From Villigracilis sp024434165 (GTDB lineage Bacteria; Chloroflexota; Anaerolineae; Anaerolineales; Villigracilaceae): a DNA stretch of 64,000 nucleotides. Below, piece by piece: positions 34,203-43,325 of this stretch. The position numbers were made by a program, and so were the translations under genes. The stretch is taken from positions 248,001-312,000 of the forward strand of contig SZPK01000008.1 of assembly GCA_030263665.1 (NCBI GenBank). Direction: 5' to 3'. Positions within the stretch are counted from its first letter, which is position 1; the number at the start of each line of letters is the position of its first letter. Under the pieces are notes generated by a model. That model ran no database searches, was not told the origin of the DNA, and was given only the letters and a program-made list of their open reading frames with translations.

Positions 34203-34838
34203 TTACCGCCTTTCCAAAATCCCCTTCAAATCGTTCCAATCCAACAAATGCGCGTCGGCGTCGCCGTCGGCAAAGGAGGCGTTGTACAAAATGCTGAACA
34301 AGCCCGCCTGCCGCGCGGCGCGCGTGGTGCGGTGGATGTCGTCAATCATCACGCACTTCGAGGGGTCGGTCTCCCCGGCGAGCCGCATCGCAATCTGGAA
34401 CGACTCGGGCATCGGTTTGCAATATGGCGCGATGGCGTTCACGTCCACGATGGTATCGAAGAGGTCGTTCAGGTCGAGCGCGGTCAACACTCTTCGGGCG
34501 TGGCGGACGTCTGCGTTTGTAAAGATCAGGTTGCGGGTCGGGAGCGAAGCGATGATCGAGCGCAGGAGCGGGTTCGGGGTCAGGTAATCCTTCAAGGGCA
34601 GGTCATGCACAAAGGCGAGGAAATCCTCCATATCAATTTCGTGGTTTGCCTGCAAGCCGCGCAGGGTGGTGCCGTATTGCAAAAAATATTTTTCGCGGAT
34701 GCGGGGAATCTGGTCCTCAGGGAAGCCCATGCGTTCGCGCATGTAGATGTTCATGCGCTCCTTGATGGCGTGCCATAAGCCGGTGCTGGATGGATAGAGC
34801 GTGTCGTCGAGGTCGAAGAAAACGGTGGTAAATCGCAT
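34203..34838 (-). CDS. HAD phosphatase, pyrimidine 5'-nucleotidase-like
   Basis: A 211-residue HAD protein with FFDLDDTLYPS near residue 8, FTNADVRHARRVL near residue 107, a CKPMPESF motif III near residue 139 and MIDDIHRTTRAARQAG near residue 165. The cap and length fit the SDT1/YjjG-like pyrimidine 5'-nucleotidases. Its ATG is 20 bp from that of mutL on the other strand; a palindromic ATTATAAT lies exactly 6 nt from both. No Shine-Dalgarno, so a leaderless mRNA is predicted. Confidence 0.88.
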   Translation of the reverse strand: MRFTTVFFDLDDTLYPSSTGLWHAIKERMNIYMRERMGFPEDQIPRIREKYFLQYGTTLRGLQANHEIDMEDFLAFVHDLPLKDYLTPNPLLRSIIASLPTRNLIFTNADVRHARRVLTALDLNDLFDTIVDVNAIAPYCKPMPESFQIAMRLAGETDPSKCVMIDDIHRTTRAARQAGLFSILYNASFADGDADAHLLDWNDLKGILERR

Positions 34839-34844
34839 TTGATG

Positions 34845-34852
34845 ATTATAAT
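34845..34852. promoter_or_regulatory. Symmetric bidirectional -10 element
   Basis: ATTATAAT is its own complement. Read right it gives TATAAT, 6 nt, then the mutL ATG at 34859. Read left it gives TATAAT, 6 nt, then the HAD ATG at 34838. The whole intergenic space is 20 bp. Confidence 0.7.
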
Positions 34853-34858
34853 CGTGCC

Positions 34859-36640
34859 ATGCCCATTCGATTGCTCGCGCCCGAAGTCTCTTCGCAAATC
34901 GCCGCCGGTGAGGTGGTGGAACGTCCCGCCTCGGTGGTCAAAGAGTTGGCTGAAAATTCGCTGGATGCGGGCGCGAAGAACATTTCCATCTCGATTGCGG
35001 ATGCAGGGCGGACTCTGATCGAAGTGGCGGATGACGGACATGGGATTCCCGCCGATGAATTGGAACTTGCCGCCTCGCGTCATGCGACCTCGAAACTGGT
35101 TCGCTCCGACGATCTTTTTCACATCGTGACGCTGGGTTTCCGCGGCGAGGCACTTGCCTCGATCGGCTCGGTCTCGCAGATGACGATCACTTCGCGCGCG
35201 GCATCCGCAAAGGAAGGCGCGCGTTTGCGGGTGAACGGCGGGATTTCTGAGAAGGTCGAAAAGGTCGGCGCGCCGGTGGGAACGGTGGTGCGGGTGGAAA
35301 ATCTCTTTTACAACGTGCCTGCGCGTTTGAAGTTTTTGAAAACCGACGTCACCGAACGCCGCGCAATTGATGCTTTGGTCACGCGCTATGCGCTGGCGTA
35401 TCCGCACGTGCGCTTCAAAGTGACGGATGGAAAGCAGATCACATTGCAAACCGCAGGCGATGGCGACCGGCGCGCGATTTTGGCGGCTTTATACGGCGTG
35501 GATGTCGCCAAGCAAATGCTGGAAGTGATGGCAGCCGAAGAGGGCATGACGCTTTCGGGGTTCATCAGCCCGGTCTCGCTGACGCGCTCCAACCGCCGGG
35601 AGATCACCTTCTTCATTAATGGTCGCTGGGTGCAGGAGATTTCGCTCAACTCGGCGCTGCTGCAAGCCTATCACACGCTTTTGATGGTGGGACGTTACCC
35701 GCTCACCGCCTTGTTCCTTGATATGCCGCCCGAAGATGTGGATGTGAACGTCCACCCGACGAAAGCCGAGGTGCGCTTCCGAAACCAGGATAAGGTCTTC
35801 AGTTTCGTCCAGCGCTCGGCGCGCAAGGCATTGCTGGCATATACGCCCGTGCCGTCCGTTTCGCCGCAGTTGTGGGGAGCGAGAGCGCGGGGCGAGGAAT
35901 TGCCAAAGAGACAGGTGGGAATTGACTGGTCGGTGGCGCATGATGAGTCTTTGACGACGGACGATGAACCATTGACGATGGAAAACCCCAATCAAAAAGC
36001 AGAAAGCGATCGTCCATCGTCCACGGTCAATGGTCAATCGTCGTATTCCACTGGCGTTCCCCTGCTTCGCCTCATCGGACAGATTGGCGCAACCTATCTC
36101 GTCGCCGAAGGTCCCGACGGGCTGTATCTGATTGACCAGCATGCAGCGCACGAGCGGGTGTTGTTCGAGAAGTTGATGGCGCAGCATGAAAGCAAAACAA
36201 TCCCTTCGCAATCGCTGCTTGCGCCGGAGATCGTCACACTGCCGCCGCAATCAGCGAAGGCGCTGCTCGAACAATTGCCGTTTTTGAATCATTTCGGCTT
36301 TGAAGTGGAGGAGTTCGGGACAAACACGTTCCAGGTCCGCGCGATGCCCGTGTTGTTTTCAGGCGGCGACCCGGCAGCGGCGCTCCGCGTGCTGGTGGAG
36401 GATTTTGAAGAGGACGAGAGTCCGCTCCAGGCGGAGGTGGAGGCGAAACTCGCGGCGCGGGTCTGCAAGCGGCTGGCGGTCAAAGCCGGGCAGGCATTGA
36501 CTCCCGAAGAGCAGCGCAGTTTGCTCAACGATCTCGAAGCGTGTCAGTCGCCGCGCACCTGTCCGCACGGCAGACCGACGATGATTCACCTGACGGTGGA
36601 TATGCTGGAACGTCAATTCGGGAGGAAAGGAGCGCGATAG
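34859..36640 (+). CDS. mutL: DNA mismatch repair protein MutL
   Basis: Links mismatch recognition by MutS to strand removal. The 593 residues comprise a GHKL ATPase (IAAGEVVERPASVVKEL, DDGHGI, GFRGEALASI), a transducer domain ending with NVHPTKAEVRF, a linker, and a dimerisation/endonuclease domain with the complete DQHAAHERVLFE motif near residue 430 and CPHGRPT near residue 575. So the endonuclease type is present, as in bacteria without MutH. The linker (about residues 360-395) is encoded partly by a palindromic repeat (35951-36043). Predicted leaderless. No mutS gene in the window. Confidence 0.96.
   Translation: MPIRLLAPEVSSQIAAGEVVERPASVVKELAENSLDAGAKNISISIADAGRTLIEVADDGHGIPADELELAASRHATSKLVRSDDLFHIVTLGFRGEALASIGSVSQMTITSRAASAKEGARLRVNGGISEKVEKVGAPVGTVVRVENLFYNVPARLKFLKTDVTERRAIDALVTRYALAYPHVRFKVTDGKQITLQTAGDGDRRAILAALYGVDVAKQMLEVMAAEEGMTLSGFISPVSLTRSNRREITFFINGRWVQEISLNSALLQAYHTLLMVGRYPLTALFLDMPPEDVDVNVHPTKAEVRFRNQDKVFSFVQRSARKALLAYTPVPSVSPQLWGARARGEELPKRQVGIDWSVAHDESLTTDDEPLTMENPNQKAESDRPSSTVNGQSSYSTGVPLLRLIGQIGATYLVAEGPDGLYLIDQHAAHERVLFEKLMAQHESKTIPSQSLLAPEIVTLPPQSAKALLEQLPFLNHFGFEVEEFGTNTFQVRAMPVLFSGGDPAAALRVLVEDFEEDESPLQAEVEAKLAARVCKRLAVKAGQALTPEEQRSLLNDLEACQSPRTCPHGRPTMIHLTVDMLERQFGRKGAR
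35951..36043. repeat. Palindromic element inserted in frame in the MutL linker
   Basis: Approximate inverted repeat built of GACGATGGA/CCATTGAC words (left arm 35951-35981, right arm 36010-36043). The same words form an intergenic element at 43277-43322. It encodes a polar peptide in the linker between ATPase and C-terminal domains. Confidence 0.65.
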
Positions 36641-36728
36641 CGAGCCGGGCTGATAAATTTGCAAGGCTGGGGTTATTGATTTTGATAGGTCTGAGAAAAT
36701 CTCCCGCTGAATACGCTACAATACGTCC

Positions 36729-37697
36729 ATGCAAAAACTGGCGGAAATGCTTACCATAAGCGATGTTCACCTGCTGTTGGAAAATATTCACGCAGGTGTG
36801 GCACTTGTGGCGAGGGATGGGACCTTGATCGCCTGGAATTCCACCATCGAGGAAAGCAAAAAACAACTGGCGGATGCAGCCAACCTGAAGGACTACTTCC
36901 CGAAGGAGAACAGGAAGGGACTGCAGGGCAGGTTAGCCGGCGGGATGCTGGAACGCTGGCTGGGGGAATTTTCGATGCGCGGTCCCAACCCGGCAGTCAT
37001 CTGCGACTGCATGCTCATCCCCATTCCCAACGACCGCGCGATCTTCATTGCCGAGCGCCTCGGCTCCGAGTCCATGCTGCGCGGCGTGATCGAGAAGTTG
37101 AACCGGCAGGTGAAATTATTCGAGATCGAAAGCAGTTTCACCAAAAAACTCGCCCACGACAAACAGGTGGAACTGGAAGCGGTGGTGGCGCAGGCGCAGG
37201 AAGTCGCCCAGACCGACCCGTTGACGTTCCTGTATAACCGCCGCGCGATCGTCCGCGAACTTCAGGATGAGGTGCTGCGTGCCGAGCGGTACGGTTCGAT
37301 GCTGTCCGTTTCCATTATTGATGTGGACCATTTCAAAGCCATCAACGACACCTACGGTCATCAGGTGGGAGACGAGGTGCTGCGGCAGGTGGCGCAGCGC
37401 CTGCGCGACGGGATTCGCCACCCGGATATCGTCGGGCGGTATGGCGGCGAGGAATTCATCATCGTCCTCCCCAATTCGGGAGCGCAGGCAGCGGGAGAAC
37501 AAGCCGCCCGCCTGTGCCGGCAGATGAGCGAGACGGATATTCAGGTGAGGGAGCACACGATCCGGGTCACGCTGAGCATCGGGGTGGCTCAACTCAGGAA
37601 AAAAGAAGATTCGTGGGACAGCCTTCTCAAACGCGCCGACAACGCCATGTACGAAGCCAAGCAGCGCGGACGCGCCTGCTGGGTGGTGTCGGAATAA
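36729..37697 (+). CDS. Diguanylate cyclase (PAS-like sensor plus GGDEF)
   Basis: A 322-residue cytoplasmic protein: PAS-like N-terminal domain (residues 10-115; AGVALVARDGTLIAWN), a coiled linker, then a GGDEF domain (about 160-320) with TDPLTFLYNRRA, VDHFKAINDTYGH, the active GGEEF motif and an RxxD inhibitory site (RHPD) exactly five residues before it. So it makes c-di-GMP and is probably product-inhibited. TACAAT (36717-36722) lies 6 nt before the ATG, predicting a leaderless mRNA. A palindromic repeat follows the stop. Confidence 0.92.
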   Translation: MQKLAEMLTISDVHLLLENIHAGVALVARDGTLIAWNSTIEESKKQLADAANLKDYFPKENRKGLQGRLAGGMLERWLGEFSMRGPNPAVICDCMLIPIPNDRAIFIAERLGSESMLRGVIEKLNRQVKLFEIESSFTKKLAHDKQVELEAVVAQAQEVAQTDPLTFLYNRRAIVRELQDEVLRAERYGSMLSVSIIDVDHFKAINDTYGHQVGDEVLRQVAQRLRDGIRHPDIVGRYGGEEFIIVLPNSGAQAAGEQAARLCRQMSETDIQVREHTIRVTLSIGVAQLRKKEDSWDSLLKRADNAMYEAKQRGRACWVVSE

Positions 37698-37728
37698 TCT
37701 TCCTGTCGGCGAACGTACCCGACTTATA

Positions 37729-37804
37729 CCCAAACAACATGAAGATACAGGGCAAAAGCGGTGAAATTCAACTGCTTTTGCCCTCCGCTTTTAAGTTGTT
37801 TGGG
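37729..37804. repeat. 76-bp palindromic repeat, copy 1
   Basis: CCCAAACAAC at one end and GTTGTTTGGG at the other, with inner stem GGGCAAAAGCGG / CTGCTTTTGCCC. Copy 2 at 44204-44279 is the same element in the opposite orientation (roughly 88% alike by eye). It lies between two converging genes and can end transcription of both. Confidence 0.85.
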
Positions 37805-37807
37805 CGC

Positions 37808-39037
37808 TTAGGCTCGATAAATTCCCAACGGATTGTAACTGCCGGAAAAGCCGGGGAAAACCGTTTCAATATCCGCGCTGCCCATGCGTTTGACGAGCAG
37901 TTCGCTCAGCACCTGGCGGTAATCCGTGGTGACGGCAAGGTCGGCATGGTCGTACAACTGTTCGTTGTGCAAGCCGGGCCAGTTCCCAAAGACCTGCCCG
38001 CCGTTGACACTGCCGCCCAGCGTGAACATCACGCTGCCGTGACCGTGGTCCGTGCCGTAGGATTCGTTCTGCACCAGCCTGCGTCCGAACTCGCTGATGA
38101 CGACGACCGATACCCTGTCCGCGTAGCCGGAGTCGAGGTCGAGGTAAAAGTTCGCCAGTCCAGAGGCGAGGCTGTTCAACAAATCCGCCATGTAGCCCTC
38201 TTCACCGTAATTCTGGTTTTCATGGGTATCCCAGCCGCCGAAGTCCACAGCGGCAACACGCAGACCGGCATCCAGTTTGATCATCTGCGCGACGGTCTTC
38301 AATTGAATGCCGAACTCATCCTCGATGTAATGGGCGCCGTTGGAGGGTTCGTATCCGCCGCCGCTCAACGGGCTGACGATGTCCAGCGCATCCAGTGTGC
38401 GCGACCCGGCGCGGTGCAGCAGGCTCTCGCCGGCATACATCTGCCGCAGGGCGTTCTTGTGCGATTCGCCCAAGCCTTTATCCCACAGCGAGAAATCCTC
38501 CGGCGTGTTCAGGCTGACGGTGGGCACGAAATTCAACAGCGAAGTCGGCTGACCAGACGTGGACACGACCGGCAGGATGGATGAAATTCCGCCGGCTTGC
38601 AGGTGACGGGTGATCCAGCCGGAGGCGGCGCTCTTCGAGCCGGGCGTTCCCAACTCGATGTATTCCTGCGCGTCGAAGTGACTGCGCGTGTCCACATTCA
38701 AGCCGACAGCGTGAATGATGCCCGCCCTGCCCGCCTGATACAAATCGTACAGCGGAGCCATGGCGGGGTGCAGACCGAAGCGGTCGTTCAACGGCAAAAG
38801 GTTTTGGATTTGAATATCCGGGCGCGCTTTTTCGTAGTAACCGCGGTCATCGCCCTCGATGGGAGCGACCACATTGAGCGCATCCCAGCCGCCGCGCAGA
38901 AAGATCACTACAAGGGTGTCGGACGGGTCCTCCTGTCTGGCGAAGGCGAGATTGGTCAACCTTGCGCCCGCCATCGCGGCAATGGCGGCGGAGCATCCCT
39001 GTAAAAATTGTCGGCGGGGGAGAATGGTATTCATCAT
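37808..39037 (-). CDS. DUF1501 family exported protein
   Basis: A 409-residue protein of the DUF1501 (alkaline-phosphatase/sulfatase-like) family. It has a twin-arginine-like signal (RRQFLQGCSAAIAAMAGA), LVVIFLRGGWDALNVV, GLHPAMAPLY, HAVGLNVDTRSHFDAQEY, VDFGGWDTHENQ, VVVISEFGRRLVQNES, DHGHGSVMFTLGG and VTTDYRQVLSELL. These proteins are exported and almost always follow a DUF1800 gene, as here (66 bp downstream of it). Function of the pair is not known. Confidence 0.92.
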   Translation of the reverse strand: MMNTILPRRQFLQGCSAAIAAMAGARLTNLAFARQEDPSDTLVVIFLRGGWDALNVVAPIEGDDRGYYEKARPDIQIQNLLPLNDRFGLHPAMAPLYDLYQAGRAGIIHAVGLNVDTRSHFDAQEYIELGTPGSKSAASGWITRHLQAGGISSILPVVSTSGQPTSLLNFVPTVSLNTPEDFSLWDKGLGESHKNALRQMYAGESLLHRAGSRTLDALDIVSPLSGGGYEPSNGAHYIEDEFGIQLKTVAQMIKLDAGLRVAAVDFGGWDTHENQNYGEEGYMADLLNSLASGLANFYLDLDSGYADRVSVVVISEFGRRLVQNESYGTDHGHGSVMFTLGGSVNGGQVFGNWPGLHNEQLYDHADLAVTTDYRQVLSELLVKRMGSADIETVFPGFSGSYNPLGIYRA

Positions 39038-39103
39038 GTTTTCCTTGGATCATGGAGTCCGGGAGCATGCTCCCGACCCGGAGGCAAGCCGCCGGATTCC
39101 AAA

Positions 39104-40831
39104 CTACCTCCATTGAAATTCGGGGCTCATCAAAATCGCTTCGACCATGGCAGGCAAAACATACTGCACGTGATCTTCGGGCAGGGGTTCCTCCGAACCG
39201 TATTCCTGCGCCATGACCGCAATCACCGCCCTGCGGCTTGCATCGGGCAGGGTCTGATTCAGGATCCGTTGAATCCAATAATCGGCGAGGGAGGAGGCGG
39301 TACGAATCTCCGCCGGGGTCTGGTTGTACACATCCGTGAAAATCCTGTAGCCGGTGTCTTCGTCGTCCATCCAATTCTCGGCGAGACCGACCGCAAAATT
39401 CCAGCGATACAACAGCGACATGGAATTCGCCCAGGCTTCGCGCACGTCGGGGTAGCCGTCGGGCGGGCGGCGCTCGAAAAGAGCCTGACCCATCAGACCG
39501 AGCATCCAATGGACTCCGCCGGGGATGCGGATGAAATCGGAGTTGAGCGCGCGCAGCATGGACATCGCCGCCTCGAACGGACGTTTGACCTTTCCGCCCC
39601 ATCCGGCTTTGAACTCCGCCGAGAGCAGGATCGTCTCCATCACGCGCCTGAGTTGGTCGGGCGCGCCGCGGTTCTCCAAAAAGGTGTTCGCCGCCGCCTG
39701 GACAATGGATTCAGGCGGGGCGTCCGAGATAAAGCGGCGGCACAACTTGCGGGCGATGTGGCGCGCCGTGCCGGGGTGATTTGCGAGCAAGTCCAGCACA
39801 TCGTGTCCGTCTTTCAAATCCTCCTGGTCGGCGGGGATGTATTTGCCAAGCACGAGTTTGTTGAAGCGGTCGTGCCAGGGTTTGTAATAAAGGAAATTGC
39901 CGGTCTTTTCGACGCCGTCCTCCCAATCGCCGAGGTCGTCATCCACGCGCCAGCCGGTGAGACAGCGCGCCGCTTCGTAGACATCGTTATCCACGTAACC
40001 GGCGGCGATGCCGTCCGCATCCTTCCCGACCGAATTGGGGTCGCGCACACCCAGATAGTTTTCCGCGCCGAGGGTGTGGAGTTCGAACAGTTCGCGCGCA
40101 AAATTTTCGTTGGGTCCGGCGTCGCTGCTGTTGTTTTGGTTGAGGTAATACAGCATGGACGGGTGCTTCGCCACCGCCTCCAGCATCTGACGGAAGTTGC
40201 CGAGCATGTGGCGGCGCAGGACGTCGCGGTTGTAGGAGACGATGAGCGGCACGCCGTCATCCTGCCAGAGAAAAACGTTGAAATGGTTATGCCAGAAATC
40301 GGCAAGGACCTCAGCCAGCTGCCTTTTACTGTACGCCGCACGCAGGACGGTCGCGTCCGTCAGTTCGTGGGCGGGCTGGCTGTACCATTCCCAATACGTG
40401 TCGTCGTTGGCGTCGTAAGGATTGCTGGCGACGTGGTCGTAGTAAAGTTGTTCAAGGGATTTATGAAGCGTTTCAAAACCGGCATTGTTGTAGCGGTTCT
40501 CGAATTCGCTGTCGTCAATCGAGTCGGGATTCAACTGTTGAGCAAGGAAGTTTTGCAGGCGTTCATCGTCCGTGGAGCCGAGCGCGTGGAAGGCTTCGAT
40601 ATCGCCGGGGCGGATGCCGAACGTGAGCCGGTTGAGCGCGAGGACGGCCAGCGGCACGGGCGGGAGCGGCGTCTGCGCTTCGGGCAGGACGACCGGGTCT
40701 TGATCCGCCGCTTCAGAAGGAACTGCGATGGGGTTTTCCTCCCCCGGCGCACAGGCGGCAAGCACGGAGGAGGTTGCCAGTACGCCGCCCAATTTGAGAA
40801 AATCCCTGCGGGTGAGTTTTCGGGTCTGCAT
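39104..40831 (-). CDS. DUF1800 family exported lipoprotein
   Basis: A 575-residue DUF1800 protein. The N-terminus has a twin-arginine signal (TRRDFLKLGGVLATSSVLAAC) whose Cys suggests a lipoprotein. Family blocks: ALNRLTFGIRPGD, LQNFLAQQLNPDSIDD, KRQLAEVLADFWHNHFNVF, YDRDVLRRH-like YNRDVLRRHMLG, SSDAGPNENFARELFELHTLG, DNDVYEAARCLTGW, GRAHIARKLCR-type HIARKLCRRF. Encoded directly upstream of its DUF1501 partner. Confidence 0.92.
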   Translation of the reverse strand: MQTRKLTRRDFLKLGGVLATSSVLAACAPGEENPIAVPSEAADQDPVVLPEAQTPLPPVPLAVLALNRLTFGIRPGDIEAFHALGSTDDERLQNFLAQQLNPDSIDDSEFENRYNNAGFETLHKSLEQLYYDHVASNPYDANDDTYWEWYSQPAHELTDATVLRAAYSKRQLAEVLADFWHNHFNVFLWQDDGVPLIVSYNRDVLRRHMLGNFRQMLEAVAKHPSMLYYLNQNNSSDAGPNENFARELFELHTLGAENYLGVRDPNSVGKDADGIAAGYVDNDVYEAARCLTGWRVDDDLGDWEDGVEKTGNFLYYKPWHDRFNKLVLGKYIPADQEDLKDGHDVLDLLANHPGTARHIARKLCRRFISDAPPESIVQAAANTFLENRGAPDQLRRVMETILLSAEFKAGWGGKVKRPFEAAMSMLRALNSDFIRIPGGVHWMLGLMGQALFERRPPDGYPDVREAWANSMSLLYRWNFAVGLAENWMDDEDTGYRIFTDVYNQTPAEIRTASSLADYWIQRILNQTLPDASRRAVIAVMAQEYGSEEPLPEDHVQYVLPAMVEAILMSPEFQWR

Positions 40832-41088
40832 GACGCCTCTCTCATTTTCTATACACTATTGTTAAGTAGTCGGTCGAAATAAATTTTACAAAAATACGCT
40901 CCCGGCGGCGTCCCCGCCGCCGAGGACGGCGGCATGAGCAGGAATTTGTTTTCTAAATTACACGCCATCCTGAAGGTTTTGCCGCCCGGCAAGGCTCTTT
41001 TCAAAGAACCTTCGGGAGGTTCCACGTAAGATGGTTATACAATCGGCGGCTTGTTCTTTATATCCCGCATAGGTACCGACGCAGGCAG
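40832..41088. other. Intergenic region without a gene
   Basis: About 257 bp. GC-rich words (GGCGGCGTCCCCGCCGCC near 40910) and a TTTTGCCGCCCGGCAAGG stem near 40978-40996 are the only features seen. Confidence 0.4.
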
Positions 41089-41823
41089 TTACGCCAGCAT
41101 GGATTCGAAAATTGCACGAAATTCCCCGCCGACCTTTGCCTTGATATCCTCCATCGCGGGGACGGGGTCGAGCAGATCCGCCAGCGAAACGACCGGCTCG
41201 CTCAAGCCGCAGGGGATGATGCCCTCCCAATACTCCATATCGGGATTCACATTCAGCGCAAAACCGTGACGGGTGACACCCCTCGCATCTACCTTGACGC
41301 CGATGGCGGCGATCTTCGCAGGCTTTTGCCTGTCTTCAGGTTTGCAGCGCCGCGAAGCGCAGCGCGAATGGACGTCAGGCTGAATCCAGACGCCCGTCTT
41401 GCCGGGGATTTGTCCGCTGGCGATGCCGTATTTCATCAACACGCCGATAAGCGCGCCTTCCAGTTTGCGAATGTAGCCGATGTAATCAGATTTTCCCTCA
41501 TCCCAACCCCTCTCCCAAAGGGAGAGGGGCAAAGGGGTGAGGGGCAGTAGCGGATACCCCACCAACTGTCCCGGTCCGTGATAGGTAACGTCGCCGCCGC
41601 GATCCACCCAATGGATGGAAACGCCTCGCTGTTTCAGCTGCTCTTCGCTCCAGAGCAGGTTGGCGGCGTTGCCTTTTCGTCCGAACGTGTATACATGGGG
41701 ATGTTCCAGCAGCAGCAGAGTCGGCGGACGTGTCCCCTCCGCGATCTCCGCCGCGTATTCGTCCTGGAGTTTCCAGGCGGATTCGTAATCAATCAAACCG
41801 AGGTCGTGGATTTCCAAAGGCAT
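41089..41823 (-). CDS. lipB: Octanoyltransferase LipB with palindromic inserts
   Basis: Transfers octanoate from acyl carrier protein to lipoyl domains. The 244-residue protein shows LLLEHPHVYTFGRKG, WVDRGGDVTYHGPGQLVGYP (catalytic region), KTGVWI, KIAAIGVKV, ARGVTRHGFALNVNPD (catalytic Lys/Cys neighbourhood) and the closing IIPCGL motif. Two insertions break normally conserved spacing: one after GYPLL, encoded by the palindrome at 41495-41543, and a ~17-residue basic stretch between GVWIQPD and KIAAIG. Both fall in loops, so activity is plausible. An upstream TTG start at 41850 is less likely. Confidence 0.9.
   Translation of the reverse strand: MPLEIHDLGLIDYESAWKLQDEYAAEIAEGTRPPTLLLLEHPHVYTFGRKGNAANLLWSEEQLKQRGVSIHWVDRGGDVTYHGPGQLVGYPLLPLTPLPLSLWERGWDEGKSDYIGYIRKLEGALIGVLMKYGIASGQIPGKTGVWIQPDVHSRCASRRCKPEDRQKPAKIAAIGVKVDARGVTRHGFALNVNPDMEYWEGIIPCGLSEPVVSLADLLDPVPAMEDIKAKVGGEFRAIFESMLA
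41495..41543. repeat. GC-rich palindromic element inserted in frame in lipB
   Basis: CCCTCATCCCAACCCCTCTCCC, then AAGGGAGAGGGGCAAAGGGG and TGAGGG; nested perfect arms. Encodes LTPLPLSLWERGWDEGK in LipB. Confidence 0.9.
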
Positions 41824-41873
41824 AACGATAAAGGAGGAATGAGCAAACAACGGTGAAGAAAGGAGTGTACGGT

Positions 41874-43271
41874 TCAGGTTCCAAAAATCCTGCGATACAG
41901 ATCCGACTCCAGTAACCCGTTCGGGTCGCAGCGTTTCTTCAGTTTCTTGAACTTCTTCACCGTTTCTTCGCCGTAGAAGGCGAGCGCGGTTTCAGCGGTG
42001 GTTTCGCTGTTCTTGGCAAAGTAGAAACGTCCGCCATGGGCAAGGACGATTTTATCGAACTCGTACAGCATGGCGCGCAGTTTCGCGCGGTTGGAATCCG
42101 TCACCTTGAAATCCATCGCCAGCGAGAAACCGTCCACGGCGTGGGTGAGCAGGAAGTTGTCGGGGCGGTGGCGTTTGGTCACGCCGAGGTAGGAGGGCAA
42201 GCCGCGTTTGAGCGAGAGTTTCAGCATTTCACTCCATGCGGCTTCGGCGGTCTCCTTGGGCAGGAAGGATTGATATTGAATCAACCCGCCGCGCCCATAG
42301 GAAAGTTCCCAGTTCGGAACGTAATCCAAAAGGAAATGGAACGCCGCATGAGACTGGCGGAAGGTGTGTCTGCGCAGGGAGGCGGCGTATTTTGCAAAGT
42401 TCACCATGCGCCAGCCCAGATTGTTTGCAAAGGGCGTCATGAAGTAGTGCAGCAACGACTTCGGAAACACGCCAAAGATCCTCGGCGGCAGGATTTGATT
42501 CTTCAACTTCATCGTCTCCTGCGGGCTGGGGTCTTCACCTTCGTGGATGTAACGCGCGGCGTGGATCTGTCCGCGCCCGAGGCTGCCGCCGCCGGCGAAG
42601 GTATCGAGCCAGCCGACGATGTAATCATTGTGCGGCGCGCCGTCTTGCAGGGCGGAGAGGTGTCGGCGTAGATTCGGCACGGGGAAGGCGTCCACAGTCA
42701 AAAGTCCCGAATGGATGCGTTTCATTTGCAGCGTGATGACTGTGAAGATTCCCAGCATCCCATAACCGCCGATCATCGCGCGGAACAAATCCGCGTTCTT
42801 TTTGGGCGAGCAGGTCACTTCCGCGCCGGTGGGCAGAATCGCCGTAAACTCCACCACATGTTCGCCGATGGTGCCCATTTTGAAATTGTTCTTGCCGTGA
42901 ATGTTCGCGCCGAGACAGCCGCCGAGGGTTGTCTTCATCGTGCCGGAAACGACGGGGGGCCACCAGCCTTCCGGCTCGACCTTCTGCCAGAGTTTCTCCA
43001 GCGTGACGCCGGGCTCGCATCGCACCAAGCCGGAGGTTGAATCCCATTCCAAAATTCGGTCCATCGCTGTGAGATCGAGCACGATGCCGCCGCCGTTGAG
43101 CGCGGCATCGTTGTAACTGCGCCCCGCCCCGCGCGCGGCGACGGTAAGCCCCTGCTGTTTCGCAAGTTTGAATGCGGAGTGGATTTCCGCGCCGGTGCGC
43201 GGGCGAAACAAATACGCAGGCGCGCTTAATGAATGACCGAAATTTTCGAGTGGAGTGAAGTTTGTACGCAT
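41874..43271 (-). CDS. FAD-linked oxidase, DprE1-like
   Basis: A 465-residue VAO/GMC-like flavoprotein: FAD-binding part with ARGAGRSYNDAALNGGGIVLDL (FAD diphosphate site), CEPGVTLEKLWQ, PPVVSGTMKTTLGGCLGANIHGKNN, then a substrate domain and a C-terminal segment RCDPNGLLESDLYRRI. Strong likeness to decaprenylphosphoryl-ribose 2-oxidase (DprE1) and related ALO-type oxidases. The next gene is an SDR with DprE2-like layout. Start chosen at MRTNFTPL (43271), because the upstream in-frame codons come from a palindromic repeat. Confidence 0.88.
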   Translation of the reverse strand: MRTNFTPLENFGHSLSAPAYLFRPRTGAEIHSAFKLAKQQGLTVAARGAGRSYNDAALNGGGIVLDLTAMDRILEWDSTSGLVRCEPGVTLEKLWQKVEPEGWWPPVVSGTMKTTLGGCLGANIHGKNNFKMGTIGEHVVEFTAILPTGAEVTCSPKKNADLFRAMIGGYGMLGIFTVITLQMKRIHSGLLTVDAFPVPNLRRHLSALQDGAPHNDYIVGWLDTFAGGGSLGRGQIHAARYIHEGEDPSPQETMKLKNQILPPRIFGVFPKSLLHYFMTPFANNLGWRMVNFAKYAASLRRHTFRQSHAAFHFLLDYVPNWELSYGRGGLIQYQSFLPKETAEAAWSEMLKLSLKRGLPSYLGVTKRHRPDNFLLTHAVDGFSLAMDFKVTDSNRAKLRAMLYEFDKIVLAHGGRFYFAKNSETTAETALAFYGEETVKKFKKLKKRCDPNGLLESDLYRRIFGT

Positions 43272-43276
43272 GATGT

Positions 43277-43322
43277 TTTGGGGACGATGGACCGTGGACG
43301 GTGGACAGTGACCACCGTCCAT
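43277..43322. repeat. Palindromic GACGATGGAC/GTCCATG element
   Basis: GGGACGATGGACCGTGGACGG followed by GACAGTGACCACCGTCCATG-like arm. Same word family as the MutL linker element. It fills the gap between the DprE2-like and DprE1-like genes. Confidence 0.65.
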
Positions 43323-43325
43323 GAA

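Noticed and set aside
36717..36722. Full sigma-70 promoter for the cyclase gene with TTGATA at 36682
   Set aside because: Spacing to TACAAT is 29 bp, too long. Only the -10 element is kept.
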